From NCBI GenBank assembly GCA_023443705.1, contig JAEZTD010000020.1, forward strand, positions 1-13,525: a stretch of 13,525 nt of DNA, in the 5' to 3' direction. This stretch comes from Bacillota bacterium (GTDB lineage Bacteria > Bacillota > Clostridia > Christensenellales > Aristaeellaceae). The notes under the pieces were generated by a model, which saw only the letters and a program-made list of their open reading frames with translations, was not told the DNA's origin and made no database searches. Positions within the stretch are counted from its first letter, which is position 1. Each line of letters starts with the position of its first letter. Positions 5,480 through 11,035 of this stretch are shown piece after piece. The position numbers were made by a program, and so were the translations under genes.

Positions 5480-6796
5480 ATGGCAAAACAGCAGGATGAT
5501 TTTCTCAACAACAAGACCGTCAAGTGCTCGTTCTGCGGAAAGACGCACGATCAGGTGCGGCGCATCGTCGCCGGGCCGGGCGTGTACATCTGCGACGAGT
5601 GCGTGCTCCTGTGCCAGGAGATCGTGGCCGACGATGTCGACATGATCTCTGAACGCGGCGCGATGACGCTCAAAAAGCCTTCCGAAATCAAGGAAGTGCT
5701 CGACCAGTATGTGGTCGGACAGGACTACGCCAAGAAGGCACTGTCCGTCGCGGTCTACAACCACTACAAGCGCATCAGCCATCCCGCCCGCAAGGGCGAT
5801 GTGGAACTGCAAAAGTCCAACGTCGTGATGCTCGGCCCCACCGGCTGTGGCAAGACCTATCTCGCGCAGACGCTGGCCAAGATCCTGAACGTCCCGTTCG
5901 CCATCGGCGATGCCACCAGCCTCACCGAGGCCGGCTACGTGGGCGAGGACGTGGAGAACATCCTGCTCAGGCTGATCCAGAACGCGGACTACGATATTGA
6001 ACTTGCGCAGCGCGGCATCATCTATATCGACGAGATCGACAAGATCGCGAGGAAGAGCGAAAACCCTTCCATCACCCGCGATGTCAGCGGCGAGGGCGTG
6101 CAGCAAGCGCTTCTCAAGATTCTCGAGGGCACGGTGGCCAGCGTGCCGCCCCAGGGCGGGCGCAAGCACCCCCATCAGGACTTTTTGCAGATCGACACCA
6201 CCAACATCCTGTTCATCTGCGGCGGCGCGTTTGACGGGTTGGACAAGATCGTGGCCAACCGCGTCGGCAAAAAGGTGATGGGTTTCGGCGCCGACATCAA
6301 GAGCAAGTCCGGCGAGAACAGCGAAGAGGTCATGGGGCAGGTACGCCCTGAAGACCTCATCAAGTTCGGCCTGATTCCGGAATTCGTCGGCAGGCTGCCG
6401 GTCGTCGTAACCCTCACGCAGCTGGACGAAGATGCGCTCATCAAGATCCTCACCGAGCCCAGGAACGCGCTGGTCAAACAGTATCAGCGGCTTCTTGAGA
6501 TGGACGGCGTCGAGCTGTCGTTCACCGACGAGGCGCTTCGCGCGATCGCAAACCTTGCGCTCAAGCGCAAGAGCGGCGCCCGCGGCCTTCGCGCTATCAT
6601 CGAGGGTGTGATGCTGGACACCATGTACGACCTGCCCGGCAAGGATACGGTGCGCAAGTGCATCATTACGGAAGAAGCCGTCTTAAAGGGCAACTACCCC
6701 GACCTGATCGAGGGCGAGCCCCTTCCCGCGCCGCAAAAACGCAGGCAGTTTCAGTCGAGCCCCAAGGCAGCCCGCACAGAACCGAACGTCTCCTGA
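5480..6796 (+). CDS. clpX: ClpX, ATP-dependent unfoldase subunit of the ClpXP protease
   Basis: This is a 438-residue AAA+ unfoldase that recognises tagged proteins, unfolds them and threads them into ClpP. Seen in order: an N-terminal zinc-binding domain with Cys16, Cys19, Cys38 and Cys41 (CSFC and CDEC); Walker A GPTGCGKT (119-126); pore loop GYVGED (152-157); Walker B IIYIDEID (180-187); the RKH pore loop GGRKHP (227-231); GAFDGL; and sensor 2 in SGARGLRAI (Arg369). The C-terminal 20-25 residues, rich in Pro, Lys, Arg and Ser, are a low-complexity tail. ATG at 5480 has AAGGAG 5 bases upstream; an in-frame ATG 33 bases earlier lacks a site. A small hairpin, GGCGC (5449-5453) with GCGCC (5458-5462), lies just before the ribosome binding site. 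The gene sits between clpP and lonB. Confidence 0.98.
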   Translation: MAKQQDDFLNNKTVKCSFCGKTHDQVRRIVAGPGVYICDECVLLCQEIVADDVDMISERGAMTLKKPSEIKEVLDQYVVGQDYAKKALSVAVYNHYKRISHPARKGDVELQKSNVVMLGPTGCGKTYLAQTLAKILNVPFAIGDATSLTEAGYVGEDVENILLRLIQNADYDIELAQRGIIYIDEIDKIARKSENPSITRDVSGEGVQQALLKILEGTVASVPPQGGRKHPHQDFLQIDTTNILFICGGAFDGLDKIVANRVGKKVMGFGADIKSKSGENSEEVMGQVRPEDLIKFGLIPEFVGRLPVVVTLTQLDEDALIKILTEPRNALVKQYQRLLEMDGVELSFTDEALRAIANLALKRKSGARGLRAIIEGVMLDTMYDLPGKDTVRKCIITEEAVLKGNYPDLIEGEPLPAPQKRRQFQSSPKAARTEPNVS

Positions 6797-6815
6797 CGGC
6801 CAATTCCGTAAAAAC

Positions 6816-6846
6816 TGATTTTTTCCCGGCATCCCTTCCCATACTA
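6816..6846 (+). promoter_or_regulatory. Possible forespore (sigma-G/F-like) promoter for lonB
   Basis: CATACTA at 6840-6846 matches the sigma-G -10 consensus CATNHTA. TGATTT at 6816-6821 is a poor -35 (4/6 against TGAATA), 18 bp upstream. Initiation near 6853 would give an extremely short leader starting at the GGAGGGG. Bacillus lonB is forespore-expressed, which makes the motif suggestive, but the -35 is weak and a 7-base match can occur by chance. Confidence 0.3.
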
Positions 6847-6867
6847 AGCGTGGGAGGGGATGCTTTT
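6829..6867 (+). promoter_or_regulatory. Hairpin covering the lonB ribosome binding site and start, with terminator-like U-tract
   Basis: GCATCCCTTCCCA (6829-6841) pairs with TGGGAGGGGATGC (6851-6863) over 13 bp with one U.G wobble and a 9-base loop. The 3' arm contains the whole ribosome binding site and the ATG of lonB. TTTTGTT follows directly, so read-through RNA from clpX would either terminate here or present lonB with a hidden start. It is therefore also the only good candidate terminator for clpX. Confidence 0.65.
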
Positions 6868-8527
6868 GTTATCCGTCGTACTGCTGCTGATCCAGTTGAC
6901 CGTGACCGTCATCGTCGGGATATATTTCTACCGCCAGTTGAAGGGCCAGCCCAGGGCCGACGGAAGCGCGCCGCACGCAAGCGCAGGGCATCGGGAGATG
7001 GACAAGCTGGGAAGGCTCCGGCGCATCAGCCTGACACAGCCGCTCTCGGAGCAGGTGCGCCCCAAGAATTTTTCCGACATCGTGGGACAGGAAGAGGGCA
7101 TCCGCGCGCTGAAGGCGGTACTGTGTTCGCCCAATCCGCAGCACGTACTGATCTACGGGCCGCCGGGCGTCGGGAAAACCTGCGCCGCGCGACTGGTGCT
7201 TGAGGAGGCGCGTAAGACCGAGGGTACGCCCTTTGCCGCCGAAGCGCCGTTTATTGAGATGGACGCCACTTGTGTCCGGTTTGACGAGCGCGCCATCGCC
7301 GACCCGTTGATCGGAAGCGTACACGATCCGATCTACCAGGGCGCCGGGCAGCTGGGCATCAACGGTGTGCCGCAGCCCAAGGAAGGTGCGGTGACCCGCG
7401 CGCACGGCGGCGTGTTGTTTCTGGACGAGATCGGGGAGCTCCATCCGGTGCAGATGAACAAGCTCTTGAAAGTTCTTGAAGACAGGCTGGTACGCTTTGA
7501 ATCCGCGTACTACAACCCCGACGACCGGGGGACGCCGCGCTACATCCACGAGATATTCAAAAATGGCCTTCCGGCGGATTTTCGGCTGGTGGGGGCGACC
7601 ACCCGCTCCCCGGAGGATCTGCCTCAGGCGCTTCGGTCCCGCTGCATGGAAGTGTTCTTCCGGCCGCTTGAGCAGGATGAGTTGGCGGGAATCGCCACCG
7701 GTGCGGCAAAAAAAGCGTGCTTTGTGCTGAAAGCGGAGGATGCAAAGCTCGTGGGCCTGTACGCGGCGAGCGGTCGGGATGCGGTGAACATTGTGCAGAT
7801 GGCGTCGGGCATCGCGCGTCAGGAAGGCCGCCGCGTCATCGAACGCCGGGACATCGAATGGGTGGCCGAAAGCGGCCACTACACACCCCACATCGAGCCG
7901 CGGCCCCACCGCGACCCCGTCCCGGGACGCGTCAACGGACTGGCGGTGCACGGCGCACATCAGGGGGCGGTGATGGAGATCGAAGCCATCGCGGTGCCGG
8001 GAACCGGCCGCGTCAACGTGACGGGCATCGTCGAGGAAGAGGATATCGGCGACGGCCGCGGACACACCATGCGCAGGCGCTCCATGGCCCGCGCCGCGGC
8101 TGAAAACGCGATGACCTGCCTGCGCGCCCGTGGACACGATGTGGATCGGTACGATGTGCACATCAACTTCCCCGGCGGCGTGCCGGTAGACGGACCATCC
8201 GCAGGCGTGGCGATGGCGGTGGCGGTGGCCTCGGCCATCGATGGCGCGCCGGTGGCCTGCGACGTGGCGCTGACGGGCGAGCTGTCTGTGTACGGCAAGG
8301 CGCTGCCGGTGGGCGGCGTGTCGCAGAAGATCGACGCGGCGGTCAAGGCCGGGCTAAAGCGCGTTCTGATCCCGGAAGAGAATTACCAGGCGCGCTACGC
8401 GGAAAAACCAATTCAGGTCATCGCCATTGACTCGCTGGACCAGGCGCTGTCGCTCGCGCTCGGGAATCTCGCCGGGTGCGCCGCGCCCCGCGCCGGTGCG
8501 CAGGTTCTGGCGGCGGAGGAAGCCTAG
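6860..8527 (+). CDS. lonB: LonB, membrane-anchored ATP-dependent Lon-type protease
   Basis: This is a 555-residue Lon-family protease of the LonB type: no large N-terminal substrate domain, but a transmembrane segment at residues 4-25 followed by a linker. The AAA+ module has Walker A GPPGVGKT (100-107), Walker B VLFLDEIG (185-192) and the ATTRSPEDLPQALRSRC sensor/arginine-finger region. The C-terminal protease domain has Ser447 in VDGPSAGVAMAVAVAS and Lys490 in GGVSQKIDAA, the Ser-Lys dyad. LonB in spore formers degrades regulators and damaged proteins in the forespore; that role is inferred here. The start is ambiguous: ATG at 6860 lies only 2 bases after GGGAGG, while TTG at 6866 (two residues later) has 8-base spacing. 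The start region is buried in a hairpin. In Bacillus lonB is followed by lonA; here the next gene is on the opposite strand. Confidence 0.95.
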   Translation: MLLLSVVLLLIQLTVTVIVGIYFYRQLKGQPRADGSAPHASAGHREMDKLGRLRRISLTQPLSEQVRPKNFSDIVGQEEGIRALKAVLCSPNPQHVLIYGPPGVGKTCAARLVLEEARKTEGTPFAAEAPFIEMDATCVRFDERAIADPLIGSVHDPIYQGAGQLGINGVPQPKEGAVTRAHGGVLFLDEIGELHPVQMNKLLKVLEDRLVRFESAYYNPDDRGTPRYIHEIFKNGLPADFRLVGATTRSPEDLPQALRSRCMEVFFRPLEQDELAGIATGAAKKACFVLKAEDAKLVGLYAASGRDAVNIVQMASGIARQEGRRVIERRDIEWVAESGHYTPHIEPRPHRDPVPGRVNGLAVHGAHQGAVMEIEAIAVPGTGRVNVTGIVEEEDIGDGRGHTMRRRSMARAAAENAMTCLRARGHDVDRYDVHINFPGGVPVDGPSAGVAMAVAVASAIDGAPVACDVALTGELSVYGKALPVGGVSQKIDAAVKAGLKRVLIPEENYQARYAEKPIQVIAIDSLDQALSLALGNLAGCAAPRAGAQVLAAEEA

Positions 8528-8559
8528 ATCAAAGGACGCCCAAGAGTAATTTGACAGCA

Positions 8560-8595
8560 AAGCGCCAGAGCGGGCAGAAACCCGCTCTGGCGCTT
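8560..8595. terminator. Strong bidirectional hairpin between lonB and the kinase gene
   Basis: AGCGCCAGAGCGGG (8561-8574) pairs perfectly with CCCGCTCTGGCGCT (8581-8594) around CAGAAA, with one more A-T pair at 8560/8595. On the minus strand it is followed by a short TTTGCTG; on the plus strand by TAACAT, which is not a U-tract. It best serves the minus-strand kinase gene but is stable enough to end both convergent transcripts. Confidence 0.75.
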
Positions 8596-8607
8596 AACAT
8601 GGAACGG

Positions 8608-9429
8608 TCAGCGCACGACGCCGATTCTCGTATGGGGTACCTTTTTTGACAGGAGCGCGCTGATGCCGTGGCGCGCGTGGCCGATGATGACCGTTGCGCC
8701 CTTGAGCGCGGGCCGGATGGCAAACTCCAGCTTTGCGCGCGCGCCGTTCGCGCCCGCGCGGCTTGCGCCTTCGCAGCTCCTTTGAAGGATGCGAATCTTT
8801 TCAACGAGCGCCTCCGGGGATTTGGCAAGCACATCGGTCACTAGCGTGGAAGGATCCGAAGCGTCCCGATAGATACCTTCGGTAGAGGACAGAATGACCA
8901 GGTATTTTGCGCCCACCAACTCGCAGATGACCGCCGCGGTCTCGTCGTTGTCGACGCATTCCACCACATGCTCATGCTCCAGTTTGAGCGAGTTCAATTC
9001 CATCTTGAGGATTTCGTCGTCGGAGACCGGGTCGTTGTAGTTTATGATGGGGATTGCGTTTTGCTCCGCCGCGCGCATGAGAAGCCTGCGGATGTTTTCA
9101 CGCTTTGCTTCGTCATTGAAGTGCTGATGCTCCACCAGAAGTTGCCGAATCGAGTATTCGGGCCGGGAAAACATGCGATAGTTCTCCATCAGGATGATCT
9201 GCCCCTGGGCACAGTAGTCCATCTTGACCTGCTGGCGGTCACCGTATAGCTCCCGGCCTGCGCGCTTCATAAAGTCAACCCGGCCGATTTCAGCCGCGCC
9301 GCTGGTCACAAACACCATGCCGGGTTCAAGCTCCGACGCGACCCGGGATATGATGTTGTAGTCAATGTCATTTTCTTCCTTGCGGATCATTGCCATCGAG
9401 CCGATTTTTCCGACGATTTCGATTGCCAT
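8608..9429 (-). CDS. Amino acid kinase family protein, ProB-like, substrate unknown
   Basis: This is a 273-residue protein of the amino acid kinase fold, which includes glutamate 5-kinase, acetylglutamate kinase, aspartokinase and UMP kinase. Seen: VGKIGS (residues 6-11, phosphate-binding loop), VFVTSGAAEIGRVDF (39-53), a long middle segment with YCAQGQIILMENYR, LLVEHQHFND and IPIINYNDPVSDDE, then ECVDNDETAAVICELVGA (157-174), VILSSTEGIYRD (178-189) and GASRAGANGARAKLE (221-235). VDNDETAA and the last motif resemble glutamate 5-kinase (DNDxLSA, GTGGMxTK) more than UMP kinase. The RNA-binding PUA domain of ProB is missing and no proA is nearby. I recall similar clostridial proteins labelled uridylate kinase; I would not transfer that function. 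ATG at 9429 has CGGAG 11 bases upstream, and a GTG at 9441 is too close to it. Confidence 0.8.
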   Translation of the reverse strand: MAIEIVGKIGSMAMIRKEENDIDYNIISRVASELEPGMVFVTSGAAEIGRVDFMKRAGRELYGDRQQVKMDYCAQGQIILMENYRMFSRPEYSIRQLLVEHQHFNDEAKRENIRRLLMRAAEQNAIPIINYNDPVSDDEILKMELNSLKLEHEHVVECVDNDETAAVICELVGAKYLVILSSTEGIYRDASDPSTLVTDVLAKSPEALVEKIRILQRSCEGASRAGANGARAKLEFAIRPALKGATVIIGHARHGISALLSKKVPHTRIGVVR

Positions 9430-9456
9430 ATGCGTACACACTCCGTTTCAATGGCC

Positions 9457-9485
9457 ATTATACCATTTCTGCGCCCGCATGAAAA
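9457..9485 (-). promoter_or_regulatory. Sigma-A type promoter for the amino acid kinase gene
   Basis: On the minus strand, TTTTCA (9485-9480, 4/6) and TATAAT (9462-9457, 6/6) are separated by 17 bp. Transcription would start near 9450, about 21 bases before the ATG at 9429. Confidence 0.62.
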
Positions 9486-9513
9486 GCTGTCGCGCGAGGC
9501 AAAATGATGCGGG
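9474..9513. repeat. Inverted repeat between the divergent kinase and DUF1540 genes
   Basis: CCCGCAT (9474-9480) and ATGCGGG (9507-9513) are perfect inverted arms separated by 26 bases. The inner stretch itself contains the palindrome TCGCGCGA. The left arm touches the -35 box of the kinase promoter and the right arm ends 9 bases before the AAAGGAGG of the DUF1540 gene. It could be an operator or a leader hairpin; neither is shown. Confidence 0.4.
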
Positions 9514-9538
9514 AAATAAGTCAAAGGAGGGATGAGAC

Positions 9539-9712
9539 ATGAGCCACAAGCACCCCAATGCCGACATCCGCTGCAACGTGTCCAGCTGCACGCACCATTG
9601 CATGGGCGAGGATTTCTGCTCGCTTAGATCGATCAAGGTTGAGGCGTGCCGCGACACGTGCACCGGAAAGCCGGAGGACGAGAGCATGTGCGGCAGCTAC
9701 GAACACCAGTAA
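9539..9712 (+). CDS. DUF1540 small cysteine-rich protein
   Basis: This is a 57-residue open frame with seven cysteines (C12, C17, C21, C27, C37, C41, C51) and two His next to them. The pattern IRCNVSSCTHHCMGEDFCSLRSIKVEAC matches what I know of DUF1540, whose members are short, metal-binding-looking proteins of unknown function, common in Firmicutes. ATG at 9539 has an excellent AAAGGAGG at 9523-9530 with 8-base spacing, which strongly supports translation despite the small size. There is no signal peptide, so it is probably cytosolic and reduced. A bound metal (zinc or iron) is inference from the cysteines. Its TAA (9710-9712) directly abuts the TAA of recX on the other strand (9713-9715), with no room for a terminator. 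I could not find a clear promoter. Confidence 0.85.
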   Translation: MSHKHPNADIRCNVSSCTHHCMGEDFCSLRSIKVEACRDTCTGKPEDESMCGSYEHQ

Positions 9713-10327
9713 TTAGGTGTCAAAGAGGCCTTCCAGTGCCTGGTCGATCACTTCCCAGGAAAACCCACGCCGCGCGAGCGCCTGCGAGAGCTTGGCCCGC
9801 GCGGTGCGCTTTTCAAGCCTTTCGTACCTCGGGCGCATCTTTGCCGCAAGTTTTTTGGCGGAAACGAGCTGATTTTCGTCGGAAACCCCTTCCAGCGCGG
9901 ATTCGATGTCCTCGTCGCCGACGCCCTTTGCCCGGAGCTTTTGCTTCAGCGCGTTTTTCGATCGTCCACTCGCCACGCCGGCCTGGGTCAGGCGCTCCGC
10001 AATGGCGGCGTCGTCGATCAGGCGAGCCCGTTTAAGGCGGCCGACGGCGCTTTCCACCGGGCCGGGCAGGAAACCTCGGTCCAGCAGATGGCGCGTCAAC
10101 GCCCTTTCGGTCTTCGCGGCGCGGTCCAGCGCTGAGAGCGCCGCTTCGTAGGCGAGTGGTTCCTGCGAAAGGGCCATCGCTTCCAGATACGCATCTTCAT
10201 CGATGAAATCGCCTTCCTTGATCGGACGATGCTCAAATGCGGCACGATTGATGCGTGTGAAAAGGCGGCCATCCGTATAAACAAGGTAAACGGGCCCTCT
10301 TTTCTCGATGGCCGTTACGGTGGACAT
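9713..10327 (-). CDS. recX: RecX, regulator of RecA
   Basis: This is a 204-residue helical protein. RecX family members bind in the groove of RecA filaments and limit recombination and SOS signalling. Seen: an N-terminal beta-rich segment (STVTAIEKRGPVYLVYTDGR), then three helical repeats of the RecX type at about residues 60-107 (RALTRHLLDRGF, then AVGRLKRARLIDD), 108-146 (SKNALKQKLRAKGVGDEDIESAL) and 153-198 (ARAKLSQALARRGFSWEVIDQAL). The basic, Ala/Leu-rich composition and the GFSWEVID-type ending are typical. ATG at 10327 is chosen because GAGGTGA lies 8 bases before it; an in-frame ATG 27 bases upstream overlaps a hairpin (10347-10365). recA is not in the window. It is divergent from the coat-type genes and ends flush against the DUF1540 gene. 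Confidence 0.88.
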   Translation of the reverse strand: MSTVTAIEKRGPVYLVYTDGRLFTRINRAAFEHRPIKEGDFIDEDAYLEAMALSQEPLAYEAALSALDRAAKTERALTRHLLDRGFLPGPVESAVGRLKRARLIDDAAIAERLTQAGVASGRSKNALKQKLRAKGVGDEDIESALEGVSDENQLVSAKKLAAKMRPRYERLEKRTARAKLSQALARRGFSWEVIDQALEGLFDT

Positions 10328-10346
10328 GGAAAAAATCACCTCGGTT

Positions 10347-10365
10347 CCCGGCACGCGATGCCGGG
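10347..10365. repeat. GC-rich hairpin between recX and the coat-type genes
   Basis: CCCGGCA (10347-10353) and TGCCGGG (10359-10365) form a perfect 7-bp stem with loop CGCGA, without a U-tract on either side. It lies in the divergent leader region, 19 bases upstream of the recX start codon and 41 before the coat-type gene. Its role is unknown. I found no convincing sigma-A, sigma-E, sigma-G or sigma-K promoter in 10328-10406. Confidence 0.45.
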
Positions 10366-10406
10366 CAGAATAGGGGCGATCCAGTGAAAAAGGGGAGGGA
10401 AACGGT

Positions 10407-10616
10407 ATGGCGAATCAAGGGGGCACGGCGATTCAAACCAAGAGTCTGACCATTCTCGAAGATCAGATGCAGCATGAGTTTCTCGCCTGCAAAAAGGCGG
10501 AACAGTATGCCAAGACGCTGACCAATCCGTCGCTTCAGACGGTGGCCAACGACCTGGCGATGAAGCATCGAACGCACTTTGACCGACTGTTCAACTACCT
10601 GAACAGCCACGCATAA
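10407..10616 (+). CDS. Small helical protein, companion of the CotF-like coat protein
   Basis: This is a 69-residue protein of unknown function. It appears all-helical in two blocks: TKSLTILEDQMQHEFLACKKAEQYAKTL (in two pieces, about residues 11-38) and NPSLQTVANDLAMKHRTHFDRLFNYLNSH. The E-H-F/H-x-x-x pattern and length resemble half of a ferritin-like four-helix bundle, as in small spore-coat-associated proteins of the CotF superfamily. That is an inference from pattern and position. ATG at 10407 follows GGGGAGGG (10392-10399), and the frame has no signal peptide or membrane segment. It precedes the CotF-like gene by 16 bases, so the two form one operon and may form a hetero-complex, perhaps on the spore surface. 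Confidence 0.7.
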   Translation: MANQGGTAIQTKSLTILEDQMQHEFLACKKAEQYAKTLTNPSLQTVANDLAMKHRTHFDRLFNYLNSHA

Positions 10617-10632
10617 GGAGGCGAGCTTTCAG

Positions 10633-10920
10633 ATGAATCAGAATCCGCAGAACGCCGTGCTGAGCGAACAGGACATCATGGAAGACCTGCTGACGCAGGA
10701 GAAGTACTTGATCTCGTCCTACTCCACATTCCTTCCCGAAGCCACCTGCCCGCAGCTTCGGCAAGTGCTGACCGACAATTTCAACGAGTGTGCAACCAGT
10801 CAGTACAACGTTTTTGATCGGATGAACCAGATGGGCTGGTACCAGACCAAAAACGCGCCCGCGCCGGAAATTCAGGCCGCAAGGCAGAAGTTCCAGCAGA
10901 TGAAGTCGCAGATGGGCTGA
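10633..10920 (+). CDS. CotF-family spore coat protein
   Basis: This is a 95-residue helical protein. SEQDIMEDLLTQEKYLISSYSTFLPEA followed by LRQVLTDNFNECATSQYNVFDRMNQMGWYQTKNA matches the layout of CotF-family coat proteins (D-L-L-x-x-E-K near the start, F-x-x-M-x-x-x-GWY near the end), a ferritin-like superfamily associated with the spore coat in Bacillus and Clostridia. It lacks iron-binding carboxylate sets that I could identify. ATG at 10633 follows AAGGAGG (10615-10621), which overlaps the stop codon of the upstream 69-residue gene. The gene is followed by a strong terminator at 10966-10992. Its presence argues for a spore former. Expression during sporulation is expected, but no sporulation promoter could be recognised upstream of the pair. 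Confidence 0.85.
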   Translation: MNQNPQNAVLSEQDIMEDLLTQEKYLISSYSTFLPEATCPQLRQVLTDNFNECATSQYNVFDRMNQMGWYQTKNAPAPEIQAARQKFQQMKSQMG

Positions 10921-10965
10921 CGCCGGATCCCCCGTGCGCGAAACGCTGACGCGATTCGCCGCAGA

Positions 10966-11003
10966 CGCCGGAAAGCATATGGCTTTCCGGCGCTCTTTTA
11001 TTC
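10966..11003 (+). terminator. Rho-independent terminator after the coat-type genes
   Basis: CGCCGGAAAGC (10966-10976) pairs perfectly over 11 bp with GCTTTCCGGCG (10982-10992) around ATATG, followed by CTCTTTTATTC. The U-tract is on the plus strand. In the minus direction the stem is followed by TCTGCGG, so for the convergent pncB it would act only as a weak bidirectional stop. Confidence 0.85.
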
Positions 11004-11035
11004 TTGTATGGCAGCCGGCAGCGGCGCCGTTTTGC

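Noticed and set aside
6869..8161. Open frame of 430 codons on the minus strand, opposite lonB
   Set aside because: The plus strand carries unmistakable Lon motifs. The antisense product is rich in His, Arg, Ala and Val with no family features, so it is a shadow.
9456..9462. CATTATA as a sigma-G -10 box for the DUF1540 gene
   Set aside because: It is simply the reverse strand of the kinase gene's TATAAT box preceded by C, and would give an unusually long leader. I judge it coincidental.
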